Source of the DNA: Caballeronia sordidicola
GTDB taxonomy: Bacteria; Pseudomonadota; Gammaproteobacteria; Burkholderiales; Burkholderiaceae
DNA length: 64,000 nt
Direction of reading: 5' to 3'
Assembly (NCBI RefSeq): GCF_002220365.1
Contig: NZ_MTHB01000255.1
Location: 1-64,000, forward strand
The notes beneath the pieces were generated by a model. That model had not been told where the DNA came from. It saw nothing but the letters and a program-made list of their open reading frames with translations, and searched no databases. Below are positions 16,536-25,231 of the stretch, piece by piece. How positions within the stretch are numbered: the stretch's first letter is position 1; each line of letters starts with the position of its first letter. The position numbers were made by a program, and so were the translations under genes.

Positions 16536-17078
16536 TTAAAACAGCATCAGAGCCCATCGCCAGAGTAATGGGCCGACTATCAGGCCCCAGGTGAGCACGC
16601 ATACCAGCAGGGCGACCATGACCGCCGCGCTGCCGAAATCCTTCGCCCGTTTGGACAGTTCGTGCCGCTCCAGCGAAATCCGGTCTATCGCCGCTTCCAC
16701 GCTCGAATTCAGTAATTCCACCATCAGCACCAACAGCACGGACGCCAGCAACGCCGCACGTTCAACCGGCGAGACCGGAACGAAGATGCCGCACGGCACC
16801 AGGATAGCGGCGAGCGTCAGCTCCTGGCGAAACGCACTTTCTTCGCGGATCGCGACGCGAAAGCCGTTAAGCGAGTTTTTCATCGCGTGCCAGGCGCGGG
16901 TCAGTCCGCGGTTGCCCTTGTAGGGATTGAACGGCAACGGAGCGAGCGGATCGTCGGCGCTCAGGGGTTCGCCCGGATGCGGCGAGCCCTCGATGTCGCC
17001 GTCTTCGTCGTCATTGCTGAAGGGTTCCCGGTGTATCAAGAGCAGGGATTTCGCTTGCACGGAAGGTTTGGCTTTCAC
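16536..17078 (-). CDS. dgkA: Diacylglycerol kinase with N-terminal extension
   Basis: Small integral-membrane kinase that recycles diacylglycerol to phosphatidate. Family motifs are present: RVAIREESAFRQE at the amphipathic surface helix, MVELLNSSVEAAIDR (catalytic Glu and Asn) and KRAKDFGSAAV, with three transmembrane helices. The usual length is about 120; the open frame from GTG 17078 gives 180 residues, with a hydrophilic acidic extension of about 55 (DDEDGDIEGSPHPGE). Codon usage in the extension looks coding. A later start near MKNSLNGF (residue 66) would give the canonical size, so the true start is uncertain. Confidence 0.85.
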   Translation of the reverse strand: MKAKPSVQAKSLLLIHREPFSNDDEDGDIEGSPHPGEPLSADDPLAPLPFNPYKGNRGLTRAWHAMKNSLNGFRVAIREESAFRQELTLAAILVPCGIFVPVSPVERAALLASVLLVLMVELLNSSVEAAIDRISLERHELSKRAKDFGSAAVMVALLVCVLTWGLIVGPLLWRWALMLF

Positions 17079-17343
17079 GTTGCGCTTCTTTGAAACTTGC
17101 TGTGGTTGGTCTGACGCACGCTCGAAGGCGCTCTGTGGGGCGGGATGACTTCACGAGCGAGCGCTGTGCAGAATTCACCAAAGGCGAGTCTGCCGGCGGC
17201 TTGTTGCAGCTGCGGGCGGCCACATCGCATTGTTGCCTTCCTTGGCAGGAGGGTCTCGAACCGCACAGCGCCTTTTAACACCCGCCACGTTGCGCTGAGA
17301 GCATCGCGGATTCAATCATGCAGTTGCCCGCGCGAAAGCCAGA

Positions 17344-18375
17344 TTACGCCGTTGCCTGGCTTTGCGTCGCGCCGCGAGTCGCAAGCGGTTTCAGATTAGA
17401 CGCGAATTGCTCCGATGCCGCCCGCCACGAGAACTTCTCCGCCCACGCACGGGCATCGGCTCGTTCAATCTTCAGTGCCCGCAAACACGCTTCGCGCAGG
17501 TCTTCGTCAAGCGCGCCCGGGCCATCGGTGCCGAGCACATCGATCGGGCCCGTCACCGGGTACGCCGCGACCGGCGTGCCGCATGCCATTGCTTCGAGCA
17601 GCACGAGGCCGAAAGTATCGGTGCGGCTTGGGAACACGAATACATCAGCGGCCGCGTAGACCTTCGCCAGTTCTGCCTGCGAGAGAACGCCAAGATAGTT
17701 CGCGTTCGGATAGCGCGATTTCAGTTCGGCAAGCGCCGGTCCCTCGCCCGCGACCCACTTCGATCCCGGCAGATCGAGCTTCAGGAAAGCCTCGACGTTC
17801 TTCTCGACCGCAACGCGCCCGACATACAGAAAAATAGGCCGCGTCGTGTTGAGGACCTTCGAATCCATCGGTTGAAAGATATCCAGATCTACACCGCGTG
17901 TCCACAAGACCACGTTCGTGAAACCGAACTTCTCGAGGTCATTTTTTACAACGGGCGTGGGTGCCATCACCGCTTGCGAAGGCTTGTGGAACCAGTGCAA
18001 AAACGTGTAGGTTGCCGCGAGCGGGATGTGAAACCGTGCCTGCACGTATTCAGGAAAGCGCGTGTGATATGCGGTCGTGAACGGCAATTTATTGCGCAGG
18101 GCGAATGACCGCGCCGCCATGCCGAGCGGACCTTCCGTCGCGATATGCAGCGCATCCGGCGCAAATTCTTCTATGCGTTGCGCGACGCGACGGCGCGGCA
18201 GCAGCGACAGGCGTATCTCGGGATAAGTCGGGCATGCGATGGTCCTGAATTCGAGCGGCGTCAGCAATTCCACGCGATGTCCCAGCGCAGTCAGTTCGCG
18301 GCTGGTGCTTTTCAAGGTGCGCACGACGCCGTTGACTTGCGGTTCCCATGCGTCGGTAACGATCATGATTTTCAT
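17344..18375 (-). CDS. Glycosyltransferase family 4 protein
   Basis: 343-residue GT-B retaining glycosyltransferase. The N-terminal acceptor domain begins MKIMIVTDAWEPQVNGVVRT, typical of the mannosyl/glucosyl diacylglycerol transferase branch (MgtA/PimB-like). The C-terminal donor domain has YVGRVAVEKNVE and the EX7E-like segment PSRTDTFGLVLLEAMACG. It sits 26 bp behind the phosphoesterase gene in the same direction, a pairing common in Burkholderiales and suggestive of envelope glycolipid metabolism. Donor and acceptor are not determinable here. Confidence 0.88.
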   Translation of the reverse strand: MKIMIVTDAWEPQVNGVVRTLKSTSRELTALGHRVELLTPLEFRTIACPTYPEIRLSLLPRRRVAQRIEEFAPDALHIATEGPLGMAARSFALRNKLPFTTAYHTRFPEYVQARFHIPLAATYTFLHWFHKPSQAVMAPTPVVKNDLEKFGFTNVVLWTRGVDLDIFQPMDSKVLNTTRPIFLYVGRVAVEKNVEAFLKLDLPGSKWVAGEGPALAELKSRYPNANYLGVLSQAELAKVYAAADVFVFPSRTDTFGLVLLEAMACGTPVAAYPVTGPIDVLGTDGPGALDEDLREACLRALKIERADARAWAEKFSWRAASEQFASNLKPLATRGATQSQATA

Positions 18376-18401
18376 TCGATGGCCTCGATAGGTGAAAGCG
18401 C

Positions 18402-19388
18402 TCAGGCAGTTGCCCCGGCCTTTTGCGAATGGTGTTCAGGAGAGCGCAGGATGGTCCAGTAGATGATCTTCAACTCGCCTTCGAACGTCTCGACAAGCGC
18501 CGACAGGCTTTCCACCCAGTCGCCGTCATTGCAGTACAGGACACCGTCGATATCGCGGATTTCAGCTTTATGAATGTGGCCGCAGACAACGCCATCGCAG
18601 CCGCGGCGGCGCGCTTCGTCGGTCATCACGTGCTCGAACTTCGAGATGAAGTTCACCGCGTTCTTGACCTGATGCTTGAGGTACTGCGATAGCGACCAGT
18701 AGTTCAGGCCGAAGCGGCTGCGCACCCGGTTGAACCAGCGGTTGAGCAGCAGGATCAGCGTGTAGAGCGTGTCGCCGAGATAAGCGAGCCACTTGGCGTG
18801 CTGGATCACACCATCGAAGAGATCGCCATGCACGATCCACAGGCGTTTGCCTGCAAGCGTGGTGTGGAAGGCCTCGCTGCGTACATGGATGTCGCCGAAA
18901 GCGAGGTCGCAGAACTGTCGCGCGGCTTCGTCGTGATTGCCCGGAATGTAGACGACCTGCGTGCCCTTGCGGGCTTTGCGCAGCACTTTCTGGATCACGT
19001 CGTTGTGTGCTTGCGGCCAGAACCAGCCTTTGCGCAGTTGCCATCCGTCGATGATGTCGCCCACCAGGTACAGGTACTCGGAATCGTTATGGCGGAGAAA
19101 ATCGAGTAGATAGTCCGCCTGGCAGCCACCGGAGCCGAGATGGATATCGGACAGCCAGATCGTGCGGTAGCGATGGTCGGCTGGTTCGTCGTCGGGCCGC
19201 AAGGCAGCCTTGGAAGTGGCCTGGGGAGCGAGGCTGGCGCCCGTGGCGTCTGGGGGAGGGGGTGGCACGACGTCGGTGCGGAACGCGATGGCTTCGGCAT
19301 CGCGGAGGGTAATGCCTAGGAGGTGACTCGCAGACGATTTAGTGGCCATGGGCACGCGCAACGGGTTGCAGTGCGGCCATTGCGCCAT
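18402..19388 (-). CDS. Calcineurin-like metallophosphoesterase (UDP-2,3-diacylglucosamine diphosphatase family)
   Basis: Two-metal phosphoesterase with all five motifs in order: SDIHLG, GDIIDGW, GNHD, HGD and GHIH. The pattern DIHLGSGGCQADYLLDFL and the C-terminal IDGVLYCNDGDWVESLSAL place it in the LpxH-like/UDP-2,3-diacylglucosamine diphosphatase annotated group, though many members are not the essential LpxH. It has 328 residues from ATG 19388, or 315 from ATG 19349; neither has a good Shine-Dalgarno. A proline-rich stretch (VPPPPPDATG) precedes the catalytic domain. It is upstream partner of the GT4 gene. Confidence 0.87.
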   Translation of the reverse strand: MAQWPHCNPLRVPMATKSSASHLLGITLRDAEAIAFRTDVVPPPPPDATGASLAPQATSKAALRPDDEPADHRYRTIWLSDIHLGSGGCQADYLLDFLRHNDSEYLYLVGDIIDGWQLRKGWFWPQAHNDVIQKVLRKARKGTQVVYIPGNHDEAARQFCDLAFGDIHVRSEAFHTTLAGKRLWIVHGDLFDGVIQHAKWLAYLGDTLYTLILLLNRWFNRVRSRFGLNYWSLSQYLKHQVKNAVNFISKFEHVMTDEARRRGCDGVVCGHIHKAEIRDIDGVLYCNDGDWVESLSALVETFEGELKIIYWTILRSPEHHSQKAGATA

Positions 19389-19804
19389 GCCCGCGTGACG
19401 AAGCCATGACAGTCACGAAAACTTCCCATTACTAAAGATAGCGATAGCAGCGGCGAGTAGGGGGTGAAGGAGGAAAAACGCCGCGAATTGTGGGGCTACG
19501 ACGTGCTTTGCGGGACCGATGTCGAGCCGGTCCGGTTGACTTTGCGGGCGCCTGCGTCGTATGACCCCCCGATGTTTGTACGCGATTTCGTTTCGTGATC
19601 GGGTTCGTTCAGCCAGAAATTGCCTTGGCTGACTATCGTTGCTGAGAAGCTACGGTCGCGCGAAAACTGACATGACGTTTGGAACAATAAGACATGCATG
19701 AATCGCCGATGACCGAATGCAATACATCGCCCCAAGAACATGCGGAGCTGAGAGACTTCATCGTGTTGGCATAGCCTATACTTTCGGATTTACGTTGGAA
19801 TCCT
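19389..19804. other. Intergenic region between divergent genes
   Basis: 416 bp between the divergent phosphoesterase and methyltransferase genes, with no supportable gene. It contains a hairpin TCAGCCA/TGGCTGA near 19610-19640 and a GGACCG/CGGTCC repeat near 19513-19533. Promoters for both flanking genes are expected here. Confidence 0.4.
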
Positions 19805-20557
19805 ATGCAAATACATAGTGCAACAGTGGGACCGGTCGTTCGAATGTCGACGTGCAAAGTATGCAACGAACCGGCGCCTCTCTACGGCGTCACCGACTTC
19901 AACAAGAGTTGCGAAGAGCGGCGCGGACGCTATCTGCCGCTCACCGGCGTGCCGGTTTATTACAACCGATGCGATGCCTGCGGCCTCATCTTCACGACCG
20001 CATTCGATCATTGGAGCAAGGCTGACTACCTGCAGCACATTTATAACGATGATTACGTGCTGGTCGACCCTGACTACATTGATTCGCGGCCAACGGGTAA
20101 TGCCGCTTTCATTCTCGATTTCATCAAGAAAGGCCAGGGGTTAAGGTGTCTCGACTATGGTGGCGGCAATGGCACGTTGACATCGTTATTGGGGGAGGGC
20201 GGAGTGGACGGGCACAGTTGGGATCCGATGGATGAAGAAGGGGTGCCACCGTCAGGCTCATTCGATTTCATCAGCGCGTTCGAGGTTCTGGAGCACACGC
20301 CCGAACCGCTGGCGACGGTCCGGGAAGCGCTCGGACTGCTAAACGGGCGTGGTGTATTGCTGTTTTCCACGTTAACGATCGATCACGTGTCGCCGCGGGG
20401 GATGGACAACTGGTACATCGCGCCTCGCAATGGCCATATTACGCTTTATACGCGACGGTCATTGCAGGCGATGTTTGCGGGATTGGGTTATCGGATCCAT
20501 CACTTCAACGACAACCTGCATATGGCACTGAAGGAAGATCCAGACTGGCTGAGCTGA
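19805..20557 (+). CDS. Class I SAM-dependent methyltransferase with N-terminal zinc-binding motif
   Basis: 250-residue protein. Two CxxC pairs (CKVC near residue 17 and CDAC near residue 57) form a probable zinc ribbon ahead of a Methyltransf_23-type Rossmann domain with motif I LDYGGGNG (about 117-124), an acidic motif II (WDPMDEEG) and the FDFISAFEVLEHTPEP segment. This layout is seen in methyltransferases acting on sugars or natural products, but no partner genes are present. ATG 19805 is used; ATG 19844 (MSTCKVC) would remove only 13 unconserved residues and is equally plausible. Confidence 0.82.
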   Translation: MQIHSATVGPVVRMSTCKVCNEPAPLYGVTDFNKSCEERRGRYLPLTGVPVYYNRCDACGLIFTTAFDHWSKADYLQHIYNDDYVLVDPDYIDSRPTGNAAFILDFIKKGQGLRCLDYGGGNGTLTSLLGEGGVDGHSWDPMDEEGVPPSGSFDFISAFEVLEHTPEPLATVREALGLLNGRGVLLFSTLTIDHVSPRGMDNWYIAPRNGHITLYTRRSLQAMFAGLGYRIHHFNDNLHMALKEDPDWLS

Positions 20558-20674
20558 TACCGGGAAAAGCAAGGTGAAGAGAAGGCTGGATCTCAGCGCT
20601 TAACTGAGGCGTCGGATGCCTGAGCTATTTCGTCTTGCCGTGATCCACGGCGGTTCGACGTTGCGAATGCTGGA

Positions 20675-21199
20675 TTAAACCGTCGGCGGGGCCACGCCCA
20701 CGATCCGCGTTCCGGCCAGCCGGTCATGCAAAAACTGTCGTGCCGGATCGAGCCATACCGCTGCTGCCCAGAGCCCGATCCACACGGTGGTCACTACAAG
20801 CGTGGTCGGAACGGAAAGCTTGAGCATCGGGTGCAATGCCAGCGGCGGCAAGAACCATAACCACGCAAACACATAACGCGCGATGGCGCGTGCGGTCGAA
20901 ACCGGCGCTCCGCGCGCATCAACTACCTTCAGTCGCCAGGTTTTCATGGGGAGTGTCTGCCCGCCATGCGTCCAGAAGTAGACGAAATAAACCGCGAGCA
21001 CAAACCCGATCCATGCCATCAGCAAATTGTGATGGGTGAGTCCGTTGCGTTGCTGGGTGAGCGTGCTGAACAGATATCCGGCGATAAAAACGATCCCGAA
21101 CAGGATTACGCCCTCATAGAGCATCGCAGCCAGGCGGCGTCGCAGCCTGGGGGCGGTCGAATCGGGAGACTCGACAGATTGCAGAGAGGATGCGCTCAC
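20675..21199 (-). CDS. RDD family membrane protein
   Basis: 174-residue inner-membrane protein of the RDD family, named for Arg-Asp-Asp residues. It shows PRLRRRLAAMLYEGVILFG at the first helix, TLPMKTWRLKVVDARG in the middle and QFLHDRLAGTRIV at the end. Three to four hydrophobic segments are visible. RDD proteins are poorly characterised; some act as Na+/H+ antiporters. It is last in the sigma-DUF3619-DUF3106-RDD set, 6 bp after DUF3106. Confidence 0.9.
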   Translation of the reverse strand: MSASSLQSVESPDSTAPRLRRRLAAMLYEGVILFGIVFIAGYLFSTLTQQRNGLTHHNLLMAWIGFVLAVYFVYFWTHGGQTLPMKTWRLKVVDARGAPVSTARAIARYVFAWLWFLPPLALHPMLKLSVPTTLVVTTVWIGLWAAAVWLDPARQFLHDRLAGTRIVGVAPPTV

Positions 21200-21205
21200 T
21201 TTTGC

Positions 21206-21949
21206 CTAAGACCCGTTGAATACGGACGGCGCCTGCTGCGGCGAAACCGGAATTGGCGTGGCCGGCACAAAACTGGCGGCGCCGGGAACAGCGGGTGCGG
21301 CGGGCGCGGCGTGTGAACCTGATGCCCCCATTTCAGCAACAGCCTCCGAAGCACGTGAATGCTCCCGGGCAGTCATCAGCCGGTCGATATCCTTGACTTC
21401 GGTTTTACCGGACGGTGGCGCGCTGACCACGGTCGGGCGGCGTGGTCTCTCAGTCGCGGCGAGTTTTTTCTTCTGATCTTCCGGGAGCTTTTGATAAGCA
21501 TCCCAAGCGCGCTCCCGTTTTTCAGCGGGTACGGACTTCGAGACCTGATAATTTTCGCGCGCCACCTTGCGCTGGTCCGGCGTCATCCTGACCCATTCGG
21601 TCATTCGTTCATGCAGATGTTTTTGCGCATCGGGCGACATCTTCTTGTATCGCGACGCTATCTTGATCCAATTGCGCTTGCGCTCCTCGCTGAACTGATC
21701 CCACTGGGAGGCGAACGGCGCGAGCGCGATCCGTTGCGCGTCGGTGAGTCGGGCCCATGCCATAGGACTTGTGGGAGAAGAAAGCGAAGAAAGCGGCGAC
21801 AGGACTTCGCCCGCGCTCGCCCCGACCGGGGCGGCAGCAACGGGCACCGCCGAAGCGGACGAGTAGAAACGCGGATAGGTGGCAGCAAACGCGACAAGTC
21901 CCGCAATTGCGCACCCAAAGACAATCGCGAGGCCGCGCTTGTAACTCAC
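21206..21949 (-). CDS. DUF3106 domain-containing protein
   Basis: 247 residues with an N-terminal membrane anchor or signal sequence (LAIVFGCAIAGLVAFAATY) followed by the DUF3106 repeat pattern (W..L....R.AL.P....W...SEERKRNWIKIA...MSPDAQKHLHERMTEWVRMTPDQRKVARENY). The tail is Ala/Pro-rich and low complexity. It is probably periplasmic. The domain resembles helical CpxP-like stress sensors in its Trp and Arg spacing, but that is inference. The neighbouring sigma factor suggests an envelope-stress context. Confidence 0.88.
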   Translation of the reverse strand: MSYKRGLAIVFGCAIAGLVAFAATYPRFYSSASAVPVAAAPVGASAGEVLSPLSSLSSPTSPMAWARLTDAQRIALAPFASQWDQFSEERKRNWIKIASRYKKMSPDAQKHLHERMTEWVRMTPDQRKVARENYQVSKSVPAEKRERAWDAYQKLPEDQKKKLAATERPRRPTVVSAPPSGKTEVKDIDRLMTAREHSRASEAVAEMGASGSHAAPAAPAVPGAASFVPATPIPVSPQQAPSVFNGS

Positions 21950-21967
21950 CCGATGACTCCTGCAGTC

Positions 21968-22414
21968 TTAATGATTGCGCGTCAGGTACGCGTTGAAACC
22001 GTGGTCGAGATAGGCGTCGAGCGGAAGATTGTCGCTGAGCATGGCGGCGTCGATATCAGCGAGTTCCGCGGTGCGCTGCTGGTCCTCGAAATAAGCGATG
22101 CCAGCCAATCCGATCACAAGGGCGAGCAGCGGCCAAGCCAACGCGAGACGCGAGAAGCGGCCACGTTTACCCGCATGGCCGTAGCCGGCCGGGCCGAGCG
22201 AACCCGGACCGGCCATGCCCGCTCCGGCGAGCGCAGGCGCGAAAACCGGCGCCGCGACAGCGACTTTTTCCGGTTTCTTGCGCGCGATCGCCGTCCGGCG
22301 AGCCGCCGCCAGCTTGTCGAGCGAAGCGGCGGGCAGCGAATTGATGTTTTCATCGAGCGCGCGGCGTACCTTCAGCGCGAACTCGGTTTCCTTGTGATCG
22401 AGAGCGTTGCTCAT
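21968..22414 (-). CDS. DUF3619 family protein
   Basis: 148 residues from ATG 22414, which overlaps the sigma factor stop as ATGA and follows AAGGAA; the longer frame to 22471 is a shadow of the sigma gene. The N-terminal helix (ETEFALKVRRALDENINSLPAASLDKLAAARRTAIAR) is followed by an Ala/Gly-rich linker, one transmembrane helix (LALAWPLLALVIGLAGIAYF) and a short outside domain ending in LDHGFNAYLTRN. A single-pass protein coupled to an ECF sigma gene occupies the usual anti-sigma position. Confidence 0.87.
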   Translation of the reverse strand: MSNALDHKETEFALKVRRALDENINSLPAASLDKLAAARRTAIARKKPEKVAVAAPVFAPALAGAGMAGPGSLGPAGYGHAGKRGRFSRLALAWPLLALVIGLAGIAYFEDQQRTAELADIDAAMLSDNLPLDAYLDHGFNAYLTRNH

Positions 22415-22974
22415 AGCGTGATTCCTTTCGCCTTCAGCGCGTGTGCCAGCGCGTGCGTGGCCCGCGAGCAATGTGTTTTTACGCTGCCTTCAGAGCAGCC
22501 CATTGCAGCGGCGGTTTCGGCGACATCCATATCCTCCCAGTAACGCATGAGAAACGCTTCCCGTTGACGTGCTGGTAGTTTTTGGATCTCCGCGTCGATC
22601 AGGTTGAGCACCTGTTCACGCTCGAGCCGGCTCTCGCTGCTTTCCGCACCGACCGTCCCATCCTGCGATTCGAAGGTTTCCAGGGGGTCGAATTCATCGT
22701 CGTCGGCGTTGCCGAACGAGGAGAACAGGCTTACCCACGTATTGCGGACCTTTTGTCGCCGGAAATAGTCGTGCGTTGCATTCTGCAGGATACGCTGAAA
22801 CAAAAGGGGCAATTCGGGCGGAGGCCGGTCGCCATATTTTTCGGCGAGCTTGATCATCGCATCCTGAACGATGTCGAGCGCCGCATCGTCGTCGCGTACG
22901 GTGTACACCGTCTGCTTAAACGCGCGTCTTTCGACGCCCGCCAGAAAATCGGCGAGTTCCTTGTCTGATGCCAT
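22411..22974 (-). CDS. ECF-type RNA polymerase sigma factor
   Basis: 187-residue sigma-70 family protein. Region 2 is ASDKELADFLAGVERRAFKQTVYTVRDDDAALDIVQDAMIKLAEKY with RILQNATHDYFRRQKVR. An acidic linker (ADDDEFDPLETFESQDG) follows, then region 4 (LPARQREAFLMRYWEDMDVAETAAAMGCSEGSVKTHCSRATHAL). The start at 22974 (MASDKE) is preferred over 23046, which adds 24 unconserved residues. It leads the four-gene unit with DUF3619, DUF3106 and RDD. It is divergent from ilvB across a long leader. Confidence 0.92.
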   Translation of the reverse strand: MASDKELADFLAGVERRAFKQTVYTVRDDDAALDIVQDAMIKLAEKYGDRPPPELPLLFQRILQNATHDYFRRQKVRNTWVSLFSSFGNADDDEFDPLETFESQDGTVGAESSESRLEREQVLNLIDAEIQKLPARQREAFLMRYWEDMDVAETAAAMGCSEGSVKTHCSRATHALAHALKAKGITL

Positions 22975-23356
22975 CCGTGAGGCCCGGCGCAACGAGCGTG
23001 CGTCGATAAAGGTTGGTGAGAGGTTAAAGCCTGCGGATGCTAGCAAACTTTTGAGTGAACAGCGAGGAAATGCGCCGCTGTTACAGGCTGAAACACAGCG
23101 CTTTCTTCATTATTTCGGATATATCCGAGCCTTTAAGGTCCGATTCCGGCGCGTTTCAGGTGGTATCGCGAAGTTTTTCCTTGACGAGCTTTGTTGGCTC
23201 GGGCTATTGTTTCCGACTCGCATCAAAAGTGAACTGTCTCTTTGAGGCGAGCCCAAGAAGCCCGCTTCCCATTTAGACGCGCCGCTTGAACCCGAGCCAT
23301 AAGCCCGGCAGAGAGCACCCAATCAATTTTTTGCCGAAAATTCGAAAGGTGAATGT
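22975..23356 (+). other. ilvBNC promoter and long leader region
   Basis: 382 bp between the divergent sigma factor and ilvB. Forward TTGACG (23181-23186) and TATTGT (23205-23210) with 18 bp spacing make a plausible promoter. The following leader of about 140 nt contains the hairpin at 23217-23251. There is also a CGGATATATCCG palindrome near 23117-23128. No leader peptide rich in Ile, Leu or Val codons is visible. Confidence 0.45.
23217..23251 (+). promoter_or_regulatory. Structured ilvB leader hairpin
   Basis: CTCGCATCAAAAG pairs with CTTTGAGGCGAG (one mismatch, one bulge). GAGCC at its 3' arm and CCCGAGCC at 23291-23298 can both pair with GGCTCGGG at 23196-23203 if transcription starts further upstream, which allows competing structures. 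Published ilvH and ilvB leader motifs should be tested here. Confidence 0.4.
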
Positions 23357-25120
23357 ATGAATATGCCCAGCGCGGAATTCTCCACGTCGGATACGACTCC
23401 CCCCCTCGAAGCTGAATCCATCGGTGGCACCGTGCTCATGCGCGCGCTCGCCGACGAGAAAGTCGAGTTCATTTGGGGCTATCCCGGCGGCTCGGTACTC
23501 TATATCTACGACGAGTTGTACAAGCAGGACGAGATCCAGCATATCCTCGTGCGCCACGAACAGGCCGCGGTTCATGCCGCCGACGCCTACGCGCGCTCCA
23601 CGGGTAATGTTGGTGTCTGCCTCGTGACATCCGGCCCCGGCGTCACCAATGCGGTGACCGGTATAGCCACCGCCTACATGGATTCGATCCCGCTCGTCAT
23701 CATCAGCGGCCAGGTTCCGACGGCGGCAATCGGCCAGGATGCGTTCCAGGAGTGCGACACGGTCGGCATCACGCGTCCCTGCGTCAAACACAATTTCCTC
23801 GTCAAAGACGTGCGCGAGCTCGCCGCGACCGTCAAGAAAGCGTTTTATATCGCCCGTACGGGACGTCCCGGCCCGGTGCTGATCGACATTCCGAAGGACG
23901 TGTCGAAGACGCCGTGCAAGTACGAACCGATCAAATCTGTCTCGCTGCGTTCGTACAATCCGGTGACCAAAGGCCACTCGGGCCAGATCCGCAAGGCCGT
24001 GCAGTTGTTGCTCTCGGCGAAGCGTCCATACATTTATACGGGCGGCGGCATCATCCTGGCGAATGCAGCGCGTGAACTGAACCAGTTCGCCGACCTGCTC
24101 GGTTATCCGGTGACGAATACGTTGATGGGCCTGGGCGGTTATCGCGCGGACAACAAGAAGTTCCTCGGCATGCTCGGCATGCACGGCACGTACGAAGCCA
24201 ACATGGCCATGCAGCATTGCGACGTGCTGATTGCCATCGGCGCGCGTTTCGACGACCGCGTGATCGGCGATCCGGAGCATTTCGCGTCGCATGCGAAGAA
24301 GATCATTCACATCGACATCGATCCGTCGTCCATTTCCAAGCGCGTGAAAGTCGATATTCCTATCGTCGGCGACGTGAAGGAAGTGCTGAAGGAACTGATT
24401 GAACAATTGCAGACAGCCGAACACGGTCCCGACACGGCGGCGCTGGCCGACTGGTGGAAGGACATCGAGGCATGGCGTTCGAAGGACTGCCTCAAGTTCG
24501 ACCGCGCAAGCGAGATCATCAAGCCGCAGTACGTGGTCGAAAAGGCGTGGGAGCTGACCGACGGCGAAGCATTCGTCTGTTCGGACGTTGGCCAGCATCA
24601 AATGTGGGCGGCGCAGTTCTACCGCTTCAACAAGCCGCGTCGATGGATCAATTCGGGTGGTCTCGGCACCATGGGCTTCGGCCTGCCGGCGGCGATGGGC
24701 GTGAAAATGGCGCATCCGAACGACGAGGTGTTGTGCATTACGGGCGAAGGCTCGATCCAGATGTGTATCCAGGAATTGTCGACGTGCAAGCAGTACAACA
24801 CGCCGGTCAAGATCATCTCGCTGAATAACCGCTATCTCGGCATGGTTCGCCAATGGCAGCAGATCGAATACAAGAAGCGTTATTCCAGTTCGTACATGGA
24901 CGCGCTTCCTGACTTCGTGAAGCTGGCTGAGGCTTATGGCCACGTGGGCATGCGCATTGAGCACACGCGCGACGTCGAGCCGGCGCTGAAAGAAGCACTG
25001 CGCCTGAAGGATCGCACGGTGTTCCTCGACTTCCAGACAGATCCCACCGAAAACGTATTTCCGATGGTCCAGGCAGGCAAGGGCATCACGGAAATGCTGC
25101 TCGGATCGGAAGATCTATAA
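23357..25120 (+). CDS. ilvB: Acetolactate synthase large subunit (biosynthetic)
   Basis: Condenses two pyruvates, or pyruvate with 2-oxobutyrate, the first common step of Val/Leu/Ile synthesis. 587 residues. The ThDP glutamate is E68 (RHEQAAVHAAD), SGPGVTN is intact, FAD-site RFDDRVIGD is present, and the PP motif reads GEGSIQM...NNRYLGM (GEG at 463-465 where many homologues have GDG). The start ATG follows GAAAGGTGA. It leads the ilvB-ilvN-ilvC operon and is probably regulated through the structured leader. Confidence 0.97.
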   Translation: MNMPSAEFSTSDTTPPLEAESIGGTVLMRALADEKVEFIWGYPGGSVLYIYDELYKQDEIQHILVRHEQAAVHAADAYARSTGNVGVCLVTSGPGVTNAVTGIATAYMDSIPLVIISGQVPTAAIGQDAFQECDTVGITRPCVKHNFLVKDVRELAATVKKAFYIARTGRPGPVLIDIPKDVSKTPCKYEPIKSVSLRSYNPVTKGHSGQIRKAVQLLLSAKRPYIYTGGGIILANAARELNQFADLLGYPVTNTLMGLGGYRADNKKFLGMLGMHGTYEANMAMQHCDVLIAIGARFDDRVIGDPEHFASHAKKIIHIDIDPSSISKRVKVDIPIVGDVKEVLKELIEQLQTAEHGPDTAALADWWKDIEAWRSKDCLKFDRASEIIKPQYVVEKAWELTDGEAFVCSDVGQHQMWAAQFYRFNKPRRWINSGGLGTMGFGLPAAMGVKMAHPNDEVLCITGEGSIQMCIQELSTCKQYNTPVKIISLNNRYLGMVRQWQQIEYKKRYSSSYMDALPDFVKLAEAYGHVGMRIEHTRDVEPALKEALRLKDRTVFLDFQTDPTENVFPMVQAGKGITEMLLGSEDL

Positions 25121-25231
25121 CGCTGTTTTCCCAAGCGCGGCTCGCGTGCGCCCGTCTTCACAAAAGACGATCGTGGCGCGCGGGTTTTGCGGGAACACGC
25201 TTATTCACTGGATAAATCAGGAACGTCAATC

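Noticed and set aside
23057..23276. Possible leader peptide before ilvB
   Set aside because: The frames in this leader lack clusters of Ile, Leu or Val codons, unlike the clear case at leuA.
24743..24751. GEG instead of GDG in IlvB
   Set aside because: Glu can occupy this metal-binding position, and the rest of the motif is canonical; probably a lineage trait, not a defect.
23273..24964. 563-codon reverse frame opposite ilvB
   Set aside because: Antisense shadow of ilvB.
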